Assembly (NCBI GenBank): GCA_030847615.1
Contig: JAUMIR010000001.1
Coordinates: 183,105,001-183,169,000 of the forward strand
Direction of reading: 5' to 3'
DNA length: 64,000 bases
Source: Gambelia wislizenii
Lineage: Eukaryota; Chordata; Lepidosauria; Squamata; Crotaphytidae
Positions 11,165 through 21,765 of the stretch are shown here, piece by piece. The position numbers were made by a program, and so were the translations under genes. The first letter of the stretch is position 1, and the number at the start of each line of letters is the position of its first letter. The notes below the pieces were generated by a model, which was not told the DNA's origin, ran no database searches, and was given only the letters and a program-made list of their open reading frames with translations.

Positions 11165-12481
11165 TGAGGTCTGTCTATTAAATAATGAGACTGTGTTTCT
11201 ACCTTTCAGACAAATCAGAGAGAACTGATTGTGAATGCTTGAGTGGTGACCTTGAACATGTCTGAACCTGCATGGCAAACAGCAATTCTCTCAGCCATTC
11301 AGTTAATGACAGTTGTCGTTTAAAGCAGCTGTGTTGTCTGTTGTATGCCGGGAAAATTGCTAAGTTTAAAAGTTAATCAATGTGCCAATTTAAATTTTTT
11401 AGGAAAATTGAACAAAACACCAACATAATCTTTTCAAATGCTTACTGAGGCCTACAGAGAAGACTGCATGTCTCATGTGCATTGTTTGAGTGGCACAAAA
11501 GATTCAGAGAAGGGACGTGAGAATGTTGAAGACAATGAACACCTTGAATGACCTTCAACTTCAAGAACCAAAGAAATTGTGGAGAAAATCAGCCAGATTG
11601 TTTGAGAAGACCGCCGACTCAGTGTCCAAATGATAGCTGAAGCTGTGAACATTAACAAAAACACTGTGTGGAAAATTTTGCATGAGGATCTCAAAATGAG
11701 AAAAGTTTGTGCCAAGATGGTCCCTAGGGTTCTTACATCAGAGCAAAAACCAGTGCCACAAGGAAATCCGCACTGACATTCTGCAGCAACTTGAGGTGGA
11801 CCTAAACCTTTTTCAAAAAAATCATCACTTGTGATGAAACCTGGATCTTCCAGTATGATCCTCAGACAAAACGACAGTCAATGCACTGGAAAACACCATC
11901 ATCACCAAGAATGAAAAAAAGCACATCAAAGCAAGTCTACATTCAAAGCCATGCTCATTGTTTGTTTTTTGTTTTTACATCAAGGGCGTAATTTTGGCAG
12001 AATGGGTTCCAAAAGGCAGAACAGTGAACCAGCATTATTATAAAGAAGTTTTGACAAAGCTGAGAGAAAGAGTCAGAAAAAAAGAGGCAAGAACTGTGGG
12101 GAAATGGTTTCATTATTCACCAACACAATGCGCCTGCTCACACAGCACTTTCTGTGAAGTAGTTTTTGGTCAATAAATGAATTAAGACACTTGGACATTC
12201 TCCATATTCACCAGATGCAACATTTTTTTCCCTAAAGGGAAATCGGTGCTTAAAGGAACACATTTTGAGTCAACTGATGTAGTACGAAGAAAACGGCAGA
12301 TGTGTTGAAACAGCTGACGGAAACTGATCTGTTCCATGCCTTCGACAAGTAGAAAACAAGACTGCATCGGTGTGTGGGTGTGAACAGGGAGTATATTGAA
12401 GGGGACAAGTATTAGAATCGTAATACATATAAATAAAGATGGGTTATTGTAACAGTCTCGTTATTTAATAGGCAGACCTCA
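11165..12481 (+). mobile_element. Full-length Tc1/mariner element
   Basis: The 1,317-bp element has matching terminal inverted repeats, TGAGGTCTGTCTATTAAATA at the left and TGAGGTCTGCCTATTAAATA on the opposite strand at the right. TA dinucleotides (11163-11164 and 12482-12483) flank it as the expected target duplication. The length is that of a complete mariner. The transposase gene inside is broken (separate entry), so the copy is immobile unless supplied in trans. Confidence 0.93.
11345..12410 (+). pseudogene. Mariner transposase pseudogene
   Basis: Fragments in all three forward frames can be read as a mariner-family transposase of normal length. An N-terminal part resembles 'VNQCANLNF'; a helix-turn-helix region follows (around 11560-11700, with 'IAEAVNINKNTVWKILHEDL'); then the first catalytic block CDETW (about 11830-11845). 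The second catalytic block, normally HHDNAPAH, reads HQHNAPAH (about 12118-12141): the codon for the second catalytic aspartate at 12124-12126 is CAC (His). Several frameshifts and stops interrupt the frame, for example near 11450, 11540 and 11750. The mariner family performs cut-and-paste transposition with a DD(34)D active site; this copy cannot. Confidence 0.88.
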
Positions 12482-12483
12482 TA

Positions 12484-12790
12484 TCTCTGAGGCATTTTGC
12501 TGAAGAACTGTGAAACTATATGTGCATGAAAAAAAGAAATGTGCACAACTAAAAGTGTATATATCCTGCTCACTTTTCAGACAATGGAAATGGGTATGAA
12601 AATACATACAGCCGGGAAAATATGTACAAAAATCTGTAAGGAAAAGGCATGCCAAAATAGGCACAAAGTTCTGTGCAAGAACAGAGAATTAATGTTAAGC
12701 AATTTGATAAGGAAGTGGGACAGGATCAGGGTATTGATAGAGTTCTGAGAAATGAAATGAAAATGAAAATAACAGATTTTCACATCCCTA
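12484..12790. mobile_element. Possible hAT fragment, right end
   Basis: Ends 'TTTTCACATCCCTA' (12777-12790), which inverted is TAGGGATGTGAAAA, like the right ends of the hAT-type copies in this window. The left end is not visible; it may have been lost or lie beyond the mariner. Low confidence. Confidence 0.35.
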
Positions 12791-13433
12791 TTTCAAATTA
12801 GCTTTAATAAAAATGATTTGAAACCCTGATATAAGTCAACTGAAGATACAGAAATAACGTCAGTGACACTGAGGAATTCAAAATTACGATTTTTTAAAGT
12901 ATCAAGGCTACCCCAGAATCCAATGCCACCTGAAATATTATAAAAAGAACTGGAAATTTCAAGGATATTAGGAATAACTGTGGAATTACAAACTGAAAGC
13001 TAACATCAGCTTCTTTGCTACTGAATGGAAAACATCCATTACAAAAATGAATTGCACCATGAATAAACCATTCTTACTACATACCCATGCATTATACATT
13101 TTCAAAATGAGTCTAATCTTGATTACAAACTTATTGGGTGCCAATATAACCTGGCAAGTCATTTGTCTATGCTACCTCAAATGCAGCATACTAATAGATG
13201 AGTTCTTTAACAAAGCTATGTCACTCATTCACAATTGTAAAAAAGAAAATCTACATGACAGAATAATCTTTTTTTTTTCTTTTGAACATAGGACTAATAC
13301 ACATTTCCATATTTCAGTCACCAAAGCCAACTGGGCTTTGGAATTTATCTCATATTCAATTCCCACCAAATACCTCATAGCCTGCTCCCCAAACTGACAT
13401 TTTCAGTGGGATTCAGTATGGAACTTGTGGAAT
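12791..13433. other. No recognised feature
   Basis: AT-rich. The 116-codon frame at 13047-13397 (+) has no known domain and no supporting context. Confidence 0.4.
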
Positions 13434-13575
13434 AACCAGAGTTGAAGAATCTGTGGCCCATCAGATATTGTGGGATTCCAGTTTTCATCAGTCCCAACCA
13501 TTTTTTCCAGCAGTGTGGGATGAGAGAAATAGCACTTTAACAGCATCTGGAAGGCCACAGGTTTTGTGCTCATGA
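13434..13575. mobile_element. Palindromic MITE, decayed
   Basis: The left arm has CTGTGGCCCATCAGATATTG and the right arm CAGCATCTGGAAGGCCACAG. These are imperfect inverted repeats with a short centre ('CCAACCATTTTTTCCAGC'). This type is common in squamate DNA and non-coding. Confidence 0.55.
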
Positions 13576-14160
13576 TGTGGAACAGCAACTTATATGGGAT
13601 ACACCAGTTATTAAATGTGATGTCATGATCTCAACAATGAGTTGTAGCTCCAGATGGAAGTGAATGAACAATTTCAGAAGTAGAGGAAGACAAGGAAGAA
13701 TTGGAAATAGTACTTTTTGAGCCATCATTTTGAGCTATCAATCATTCCCAACAAAATGCCACACTATAACAAGTTTCCCAAGTGATTGCCCAGTGTTCCA
13801 TACTGTACAGGATGTGGAACACTGTTAACCACTGTATAACATTCATTTGGCCACAACTCACGCTTTACAACTTATTGGGGTCTGCAATTTACAACTTATT
13901 TGACAGGTGATTTTTTTTTTCTAGAAAAAAAAAGGAATCTGCTTTGTCACAAAGATTGGAAATAATGCTTTCTTGACTACATTTCCCTGACTCTGACATC
14001 CAGCTTGGCCAGTGTTCAAGCTGTTGTGGGGATGAGAGCAAGTGTCCAAAAATTACTTTTCAAAGTTCTGGTATGACACGCACGTTTTTAAAAAAAGTAT
14101 GAAATATTAGACAGAATTAGACTACCTAGCCACCTGGCTTAGTACTGCTGGCTCTGACTA
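13576..14160. other. No recognised feature
   Basis: Nothing beyond an A/T-rich run at 13910-13932. Confidence 0.4.
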
Positions 14161-14641
14161 GGACCTTGTGTAGATGGGCGATTTAACCCATCTTGTCCCT
14201 GTCTTAGATACAGGGCTTTTGTCCCATTTTGCACCCGGGCAGATCTCACAATGCCTGGGACAAAGATGAGGAAAAATGGGGTAAGCCTGTAAAACCATTA
14301 TAGAAAATTACCTGGGGAAAACCACTTCTTTTGAGAAGAAATTGATTAGGCTCCATGGGCCTGCAGAGGCCCATAGCAGCATGCTGGCCTGTCACTGCAG
14401 CTGCTGTCCGTGATGCTCTCTCTGAAGCCAGGAAGCAGGCCTACAGCATGTGACCAAGGCTGGTCACATACAGGAGGCCTTGATCATGTGTTGTGGGCCC
14501 CCTTCCTGGCTTCAGGGAATGCGATGTGGACAGAAGCTGCGGCAACTGCAGAGATGGGCTGGCATGTCTATGCAGACTCCTGCCCATTTCAAGCAACGGA
14601 CCTGATCCAGGGCCAGAATATGCCAGCGGGAAGGCAGAGTA

Positions 14642-15936
14642 ATAGTAATAATAATAATAATAATAATAATATTTATTTATATACTGCCCTTTGGTAACCC
14701 AATCAGGGCGGTTAACAACATTAAAACACCATACGAAGTAAAACAGTATACTTCCCTACCCCCTTAAAAAGTTATTAAATCAATTTACAAATTAAAACAA
14801 CAATTAAAACACTTAATAAAACACACACCTACATTTAACAATAACAGTAGATCTCCAGTGATATTCAGTTCCACTATCAAAGGAGGCGGTGGGGACTCTC
14901 CTGAAGGAGGGGGGGGGTCCCGAGGCCGGGATAATCTATTCTGGAAAGGCCTGCTGGAAGAGATCTGTCTTGACAGCCTTTTTAAAGCTGTCCAAAGATG
15001 TCAATTGACGGATCTCATCTGGCAGGCCGTTCCATAGTCTGGGGGCGAAAACAGAAAAAGCCCTCTGGGAGGTAGCCGAAAGCCTCACCTTTTGAGGCTG
15101 CAGCAAATTCCTCCCAGAGGACCGGAGTGCATGGGGAGGATTATAGGGGAAGAGACAGTCCCTGAGATAGCTTGGACCCAAGCCATTTAGGGCTTTAAAG
15201 GTGATAATGAACACCTTGTGCTAGGCCCGGAAATCAATAGGCAGCCAGTGGAGGGACCTCAAAACTCGATTGATGCGATCCCTCCTAGATGTTCCTGAAA
15301 CAAGCCTGGCTGCCATATTTTGTACTAACTGTAGTTTCTGAACCAAGCACAAGGGTAGCCCCATGTAGAGCGCATTACAGAAGTCTAGGCGCAAGGTTAC
15401 CAGCACGTGAATGATGGTCTCGAGGTCCCTTGCTTCCAGAAAAGGGCACAGCTGGCGTATCAGCCGAAGCTGATAACAGGCGCTCCTGACTGTCGTATTT
15501 ACCTGATTTATCATCAGGAGTGACGAGTCAAGGAGCACCCCCAGCCTGCGAACACAGTCACTGGAGGAGAGTGTGACCCTGTCCAGGACTGGAGGTTGCA
15601 ACCCAATTCTTGGTTTCGGGGCTGCTACCGTGAGCACCTCTGTCTTGTCCAGATTCAGTTTCAATCTGTTTTTCCTCATCCAGCCCATTACTGCCCGAAG
15701 ACATTCATTGAGAGAAGAGATGTCATTGGAATTCAAGACCGACGAACGAGATACGGAGAAATAGTGTCATCAGCATACTGATAACACCCAGCTTCATAAC
15801 TCCGAATAATCTCACCCAGCGGCTTCATATAGATGTTAAATAACATCGGGGACAGGATAGCTCCGTGTGGAACTCCCCAGGTGAGCTCTCTTTTGCTCGA
15901 ACACCTGTCCCCAAGCAGCACCCTCTGGGACCTGCC
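14642..15936 (-). mobile_element. L2-clade LINE, 5'-truncated
   Basis: The 3' end lies at 14642, where the strand shows the (TAA)n-like L2 tail and the motif for 'GGGCAGTATATAAATA'. The element continues to about 15936, where it is truncated. A 7-bp repeat, CAGAGTA, flanks it. L2 elements insert by target-primed reverse transcription and usually lose their 5' part, as here. Confidence 0.85.
14936..15921 (-). pseudogene. L2 reverse transcriptase, C-terminal part, broken
   Basis: Three minus-strand frames in series make up the last part of an L2 ORF2. Frame 15921-15733 contains 'GAILSPMLFNIYMKPLG' and the RT active-site box YADDT. Frame 15736-15221 has the thumb region with 'NRLKLNLDKTEVL'. 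Frame 15214-14936 has the C-terminal signature 'LGPSYLRDCLFPY' and 'RAFSVFAPRLWNGLP'. The frame changes at about 15735 and a stop separates the last two segments. The protein would copy L2 RNA at a nicked target; this copy cannot make it. Confidence 0.88.
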
Positions 15937-15966
15937 CAGAGTATTCTGGCCAGTGTAGACAAGGCC

Positions 15967-16550
15967 TAGGAGAAGCTCTCCAGAAGTCTCTCCTATCTCC
16001 TGGTACCTGATTCTGAAACTGGAGGTGCTGGGTATTGGAACTGGGACCTTCTGAATTCAAAGCCTTTGCTCTGGTGCTGAGCTACAGGCCTTCCTTTTCA
16101 ATTTCACATGAAATCATTGGGCAAGTAACAGATTTGCCTTTGAAAAATTATACCTTGCAGACCTTATTTCCATGTTAATTATACTCTCTCCTCCCCTCTT
16201 TCATGTGCTTAATGCTACTTTCAGTATGAACACACAGTTCTCTTCCTCTTTTCTCCCCAAAAGGCTCCTCCGTTCATATTTATGGATAAGTAGTTACAGG
16301 AATGTTTTTATGTGTGGAATTTTTCTTATGACAGAAATGAGTAGAAAAGCCTTGTGCCCATGTGGACATTTTAGCTGTTCTGCTATGCACATGATACTGG
16401 AATGAAAGCATACGACTTTTTGAATCCTAGCAGCTATATACAATCTAATTATGCTACAAGTGAAGAAACAAGCCTTCCTTTCCTTACAGAAATTGAAAGT
16501 TTTGTTTGATGTGTTTACATCTTGATTTTTATAACACTTTTTCTGTGGCT
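15967..16550. other. No recognised feature
   Basis: No supported gene or repeat. Confidence 0.4.
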
Positions 16551-17013
16551 GGCAAAGGAAATATGGTGGGAAATGAAAATTTCTGCAGGTGTAAATGAAT
16601 GAGCTTGTATTATTCTAGTTACAACTTTTACTGAATGTCTTATTGATGTTGTATGCCTTTGATTTTTGAAGGTGTCAATTATTTCACAAGCAACTGTCTC
16701 ATCTATAGCATTTCTGTTACCTTTCCTGAAAAATCCTGCATAAATCACTGCCTAGTTGTCACTTCCAGAGAAAAATGTTAAAGTGTGATCTCCACTCTCA
16801 AAAGATCCCCAAATTCATTAGATGGAAGGTTTCCTCACAAATATGTGGAAATCAAGATATATGAGAAGACAGCATGGGCAGCCAGATTTTATGGGAGCCA
16901 TTTTGGTGCTGCTGGGCCCCATTCCCAACAGAGGCAGCTCCTCTAAAGACTACAAGGGGGTGGGGAAGAGAAAGTAAACCGAGACTGGATTCACAATCCT
17001 CCTGGCAACAGAT
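16551..17013 (+). repeat. Unnamed dispersed repeat, copy 2
   Basis: Nearly identical to 10020-10472 from 'AAATATGGTGGGAAATGAAA' to 'GATTCACAATCCTC'. Differences are a small indel near 16602-16625 and scattered substitutions. The similarity ends near 17013 (GGCAACAGAT). Unlike copy 1, it has no adjacent polyadenylation signal. Confidence 0.7.
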
Positions 17014-18440
17014 TGACCAGAAGCTCTGGAAAACTGCCTACTTAGTGTAGAATCACACAAATGGTATAGCTGTCAGCTTCATATGACTGCTTCCCACACC
17101 TCTCTAGCAATGGGTGTGTGAACCAGACTGGAATTATAATATTGCCCACACACCCTGCTTTTTCCTGGCATTAGTGCAAATATGTTATTCCTCCTCCCTA
17201 CATTGTAGGCTAGTGGGAGCAACTATTACAGCCCCCCACCCGCCAATAGAGGTGGTCAAGAAGCCCTCCTGTATAGGGTACTCTGTAGTGCAGACAGGAT
17301 AGGGAAGATTCCTGAACTTCATGTAGAGGTACCTTCTTTGAGTGGAGCTCTGATATCAGAAGGTACCGTCACACAATTTTTTTGGGGGGGGGACTCTCTC
17401 TTCCCGATCAGCCCCCTGCAGCATAGCCTACTCTTCAGCTCCGTCTATGGGCTCACCAAATAACATTTTCAAGCGTCTGGAGGAACTGCCATGGGAGGAG
17501 GGATGGCAAATTTCACTTACACTAGTCCTGTTGCATGCCTGTAAATCTGGAGATAACATCTCTTTGTGCATCCACACAGTCAAAACACTTGGCAAGACAT
17601 CTTATGTGACATTTGTGAATTCTAACTGTAGACTGTAGAGGCTGGTATGCAGAAGGATGCAAAATATGATGTACTATTTGCAAAGTTGAAAGACATTTGT
17701 CTACAAAGCTAGCTTCACTTAATGCTACTGTACATGTAACTACAGAAGAAATGTTACCTTTTCAAAGAGGAGGCCCCCAAACTCCATTTTTATATGAAAA
17801 ATTGGATTCCATAGAATACAACAAAATCTGTGAAAGTAATAATAATACTTAATGCTTAGCGCTTTGGATAGTGGCTAACAGTTTGTTTTTTTTAACACAC
17901 TAAATGTAAACATTACATTAATCTGTACTTTAATACTGTGAAGGAAGCAGAAAAGGAAACCAGAAGATCACAGCCAGGTTTGGACATATTACTAACAAAT
18001 ACTCCACATTAAGTGCCTCAGCCTTAATAGGCCACGGTGAGCTTCAATCTCATACACTTCCCTTTACCTTCTGGCACACACTAGAGAAGGATAATGGCAG
18101 CTTCCACTGTTAAACCAGAGTTCTCACTGCATTCAACTGCAAAGGAGCTATAATAAGTTGAAACCATGATTAGTTGAAACAAGCTAGGATCAAACTACTT
18201 TGACCATTACCCATAATTTCATAATTTCAATCCTGGCTTGTCCATTAACCATAATTTCATGTAACCAGAATTATCTTGAGTTCAGATATGTGGAATTCTG
18301 GATTAAAAGTTGAAGTGAATCTTTCTGATGTCCTCTGCCATCATGTGTCAGATAAGAAAGGAGTCAGTGAGGACTATGAAAGTTCAAGGCATGCACATAT
18401 AAAACTAAAGAGTGGTTTAGCATTGTGCTGGAACCAGAGT
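17014..18440. other. No recognised feature
   Basis: Short open frames without domains. A poly-T and poly-G run lies at 17379-17393 and an AAT run near 17838. Nothing supported. Confidence 0.4.
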
Positions 18441-18542
18441 TAGGAAAAGTAACTTTTTTGGATTATAACTTCCAGAATCCTCTAGCTGGACAATGACTGG
18501 GGGGATTCTGGGACTTGTAATCCACAAAGTAGTTATTCCAGG
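18441..18542. mobile_element. Palindromic MITE, about 100 bp
   Basis: The left arm AGTAACTTTTTTGGATTATA with CTTCCAGAATCC pairs with the right arm GGATTCTGGGACTTGTAATCC followed by ACAAAGTAGTTATT. It belongs to the same family as 183-300. Confidence 0.6.
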
Positions 18543-18888
18543 CTGTGGTCTGAACCAACGTATTATATTAAGTAAAAATTGTAGTATTGTTCTCTTTGGC
18601 AATGTTGAAAAAGACTTTGGATGTTCACTGTGACAATTATTTCACTTCTGGTATATTTATTACAGGAAAGCATCTTGTAGTCTTAGTTTATCTCAAAGAT
18701 TGGGAGAACACTCTTCTTTCCTAAAAATGGCCTTACTGATGTATGATGTCTCCAAATGCAATAAAGAGATTGCCATATATTCTTTTGAGATGCATTTACA
18801 CAAGGGAGGGGAAGGTTTGGAGATGTTGGACATATTTAAACATTCATTATTTTATTACCCTGACTAACAGATTTCAGTGTTGCCAGAT

Positions 18889-19434
18889 TAGTGATGGAAA
18901 GAATATTTGAAAACACTCAATAATGGTTGAAAAACATGGTGTGTGTTTTTTTGAAAGTTAAGAAACCCTGACTAGAAAAATCATGGACTGATGAGAATCA
19001 TGTGGGTCATTTGTGTAGGGGAGGGGAACATTTTCTGCACAGAAAGCAGCATTTCATACACAGAAAATGCTATTTCTAAACAGAAATATTATTTCCTACA
19101 AAGAAAATGCTGTACTAGGGGACTTACTCTGTGCAAAATTCACATGTTGTTGATTTGCATAGAAAACAGAACTTTCTGTGCAGGAAACAGTATTAAAGGC
19201 AACAAAATAATATTTCTATGCAGGAATATTATTTTCTGTGCAGAAAATGTTGTTCGCTATGCAGAAAATGCCATTTTTTCTCTGCAAAACAATCATCTGC
19301 AAATGTAAGTCTCAAATTGCAAGCAGTCTTCAAAAACCGTGTAGTTTTAAAAGAGTTTCTCACAGTGGGAAGAAAATGGCTAAAACTACTTGCTGTTTCA
19401 TTTGAGCAAAAACTTGTAATGAATTACATCCCTA
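18889..19434 (+). mobile_element. Non-autonomous hAT element, copy B (reference copy)
   Basis: A perfect 8-bp target duplication TGCCAGAT lies at 18881-18888 and 19435-19442. The element starts TAGTGATGGAAAGAATATTT and ends ATTACATCCCTA (inverted TAGGGATGTAAT). An 8-bp duplication with TAGnGATG ends is diagnostic of hAT elements. The 546-bp interior carries an irregular array of 15-30-bp units around TTTTCTGTGCAGAAAATG (19029-19290). No transposase is encoded, so it would need an hAT transposase in trans. Confidence 0.88.
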
Positions 19435-19588
19435 TGCCAGATACAGCATCTGAAGTGACAAGAAGTAGAGAATTTTTTTAAAAATGTAAACCTCTACAAT
19501 GGAAAGGATGAGAATCCTCCTGAGATATATGCATTCAGCTTATTTGATTTGTGTAAGCTACTTGCTTCATAGACTCCTCGATCTAAAT

Positions 19589-19873
19589 TAGCAATGGAAA
19601 GAATAATTTTTAATTCATTTCTCAGCAGAGAACAATTTTCTCTTAATACTTGGGGAGCTCTGTTGGGAAGAAACCGTTTGGCACGGTTTCTCCCAACAAT
19701 CAGACTTTGTAGAGTCTTTGTATTCTCTGCAGAAATACATGTGTTTTTTCTGCAGACATATAAAAATGTGTGTGTGGGGGTGTTGTTCAGGAAACAATGG
19801 GTTTTGTACACAAAATATAGTCCTTCCTGTGCAAAAAAATGTATTTTCTACACCCTCCATGTAAAACCCATAT
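19589..19873 (+). mobile_element. Non-autonomous hAT element, copy D
   Basis: It starts TAGCAATGGAAAGAATAATT and has the family interior ('TTCTCAGCAGAGAACAATTT', 'TTTTTTCTGCAGACATATAA'). Flanks ATCTAAAT (19581-19588) and ATCTACAT (19872-19879) agree at 7 of 8 positions. The right end is poorly preserved, so the boundary is approximate. Confidence 0.5.
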
Positions 19874-19902
19874 CTACATGAACGCTAGGCAAGATGCAAT
19901 TA

Positions 19903-20160
19903 TAGTAAGCTCTCAAATTTCACAGAGATTTGGGGAGCAGCAGCCTCGCATAAATGGAAAAACTGAATATTGCCCCACTATTTTTTTTTTAACCTGAAAG
20001 AACACTTCTTTAGGGATCTGAAGGTCCTCCAGTGTGATTCTATGGTCAACCTCTGGTGGAAGCTGACCATAGAATCATGCTGGAGGACCTACAAATGCCT
20101 AGAGAGAACATATTAATCAAATCCACAAATACTTAACCCAAAAATATGGAGGGATGATTG
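19903..20160. mobile_element. Tigger-like MITE, degenerate
   Basis: The right end is ATGGAGGGATGATTGTA; the left end TAGTAAGCTCTCAAATTTCA has diverged. A 28-bp-arm hairpin at about 20028-20092 (GGTCCTCCAGTGTGATTCTA pairing with TAGAATCATGCTGGAGGACC) is shared with the copy at 60723-60948. It lies between two hAT elements. Confidence 0.6.
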
Positions 20161-20205
20161 TATACTGTAGTGCTCTAGTCTGAAAGATATATGATAGCAA
20201 GTAGG

Positions 20206-20540
20206 TAGGGATGTAATTCTTTGCTAATTTCCTTCTTGAAGAAAGCAACAAGTAATTATAGCAGTTTTCTTCCTGCTGTGAAAAGTCTTTGGAAAGTATA
20301 GTATACAAATGCTATTCACAGCTCAGAAGTTATTGCATGGGAACATAGCATTTTCTGTGTAGAAAATAATATTTCTGTGACAATGTTGTTGGTGGAATTT
20401 TTTTCCACAAAAAATATGCGCAAAATATTTTTGGTGAAGATTATCACTAATCCAGCTTTCTCCCTGTCAGGTTTCTTAACTCTCAAGAAACATGTTTTTC
20501 TACCATTCTCTGAAAATTTTTGATATTCTTTCCATTCTTA
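20206..20540 (-). mobile_element. Non-autonomous hAT element, copy E
   Basis: Read on the minus strand it begins TAAGAATGGAAAGAATATC (20540) and ends at TAGGGATGTAATTCTTTGC (20206, plus strand). Flanks CAAGTAGG (20198-20205) and TAAGCAGG (20541-20548) match at 6 of 8. The interior motif TTTTCTGTGTAGAAAATAAT is present at about 20351. It is inverted relative to copies B and D. Confidence 0.65.
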
Positions 20541-20687
20541 TAAGCAGGGTGAATTATATGACAATTAAACATATAATGCAAGCAACTAGACAAGTACACA
20601 AAATAATTAAGGGCTAATTCAAATTAGGGTATTGAAGGGAGTCTAGTTCTTCACAACCGGAGTGTAACTTCTGGCTATTTTGATAAG

Positions 20688-21765
20688 GGGCTTGTCTACA
20701 TTAGTGAAACCCCCCCAAGTCCCCCCCCCCAGATCTGGCTCAATAATGCCACATGATGTGTGGCCTTTTCCCTGAATCTGGTGCAATAGTGCCACACAAA
20801 CTATGGTCCTATTCACACCAGACCCGGGGCATAACCTCTTAACCTGGGGTTTAGAAAACTCAGTTTTCTCTGGAGTTGGCTTAAAACATTGGAGAAAACT
20901 ATAGTGTGAACAATCCATCTGTGCTGGATTTAGGGGGCGGGGAATAGGGGAAGGATAAGCACTGCCTGAGGCACCACCATTCCCTCCCCTACTCGGTGCC
21001 ACTTCCTCATTCCAAAAGCAGAGTCCCAGTGCTAGTCACTCTCTCTGAGGTCAGCATGACTGGCCAGCCCTGTCATTGTGAGGCTAGCCCACCCTCCTGT
21101 TCTGAATACAGAGAGAGTGACTAGCACTGGGACTCTTCTTTCATGGAGAGCAGAGTGGGCAACTGTGCACCAGAAAAGTAGAGCCCCAGCACTAGTTGCT
21201 CTCTCTGAGGTCAGAACGGGCAGCCACCCCTGTCATCACAATGCTAGCCACCTGTTCTGACTTCAGAGAGAGCGACTAGCATGGGGGCTCTGATTTTCTG
21301 GTGCACAGTTGTGCGCTCTGAGGTCAGAACAGGTGGCCGGCTCCACCATCGCAGGGCTAGCTGCCTGTTCTGACTTCAGACTAGTTCTGCTTTTACAGAG
21401 CTCAGAGTGGGTGATTGTGCACTGGAAAAGCAGAGCCCCAGCATTAGTCCCTCTCTCTGAAGTCAGAATGGGCAGCCAGCCTCACAATGGGGGGGGGGGC
21501 TGGCCACCCATTCTGACCTCAGAGCAGGCAATTGTGCACTGGAAAGGTAGAGCCCTGTCACTCTTTTGGGGTCATGCCAGCAGCCGTGGTGCCATGGAGG
21601 TGGCTGATTAGCAGCAGCAGCAGATCCGCAGTTTCACTGGGGGTACAAATCAAAATGCATTTATGACACGGCACTTAAATCCAGGCCAGAGTAGCCGGAA
21701 TTTCACATGCCACAGCTCCAAATTTCATCTGGGTTTTTATCCCCAGTGTGGACAAGCCCAATGAC
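20688..21765. mobile_element. Large foldback DNA transposon, Harbinger-like ends
   Basis: The left end GGGGCTTGTCTACATTAGTG and the right end, inverted, GGGCTTGTCCACACTGGGG are terminal inverted repeats resembling those of the Harbinger-like copies here. The interior (about 21000-21560) holds repeated and inverted modules: TCTCTCTGAGGTCAGAACGG against TCTGACTTCAGAGAGAGCGA, and 'TGTGCACYRGAAAAGYAGAGCCC' three times. No target duplication is clear. Open frames here derive from the repeat modules. Confidence 0.55.

Larger units (their letters stand above)
14161..15966 (+). mobile_element. PIF/Harbinger-like element, copy 2, split by an L2
   Basis: The left end GGACCTTGTGTAGATGGGCG (14161) and the right end, inverted, GGCCTTGTCTACACTGGCC (about 15948-15966) form terminal inverted repeats, with CTA adjacent on both sides. 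The internal segment 14161-14641 matches the copies at 3853-4350 (inverted) and 30806-31360. The L2 at 14642-15936 sits inside, flanked by CAGAGTA on both sides (14635-14641 and 15937-15943). After the insertion only the last 30 bp or so of the element remain on the right. Confidence 0.65.

Noticed and set aside
10020..17013. The two 450-bp copies as LTRs of one provirus
   Set aside because: No primer-binding site or retroviral genes lie between them, and the interval holds unrelated older elements. Only weak TG..CA-like ends were seen.
19029..19290. CRISPR-like array of short repeats
   Set aside because: Units are irregular in length and sequence, lie inside a hAT element with its own target duplication, and the DNA is vertebrate-like.
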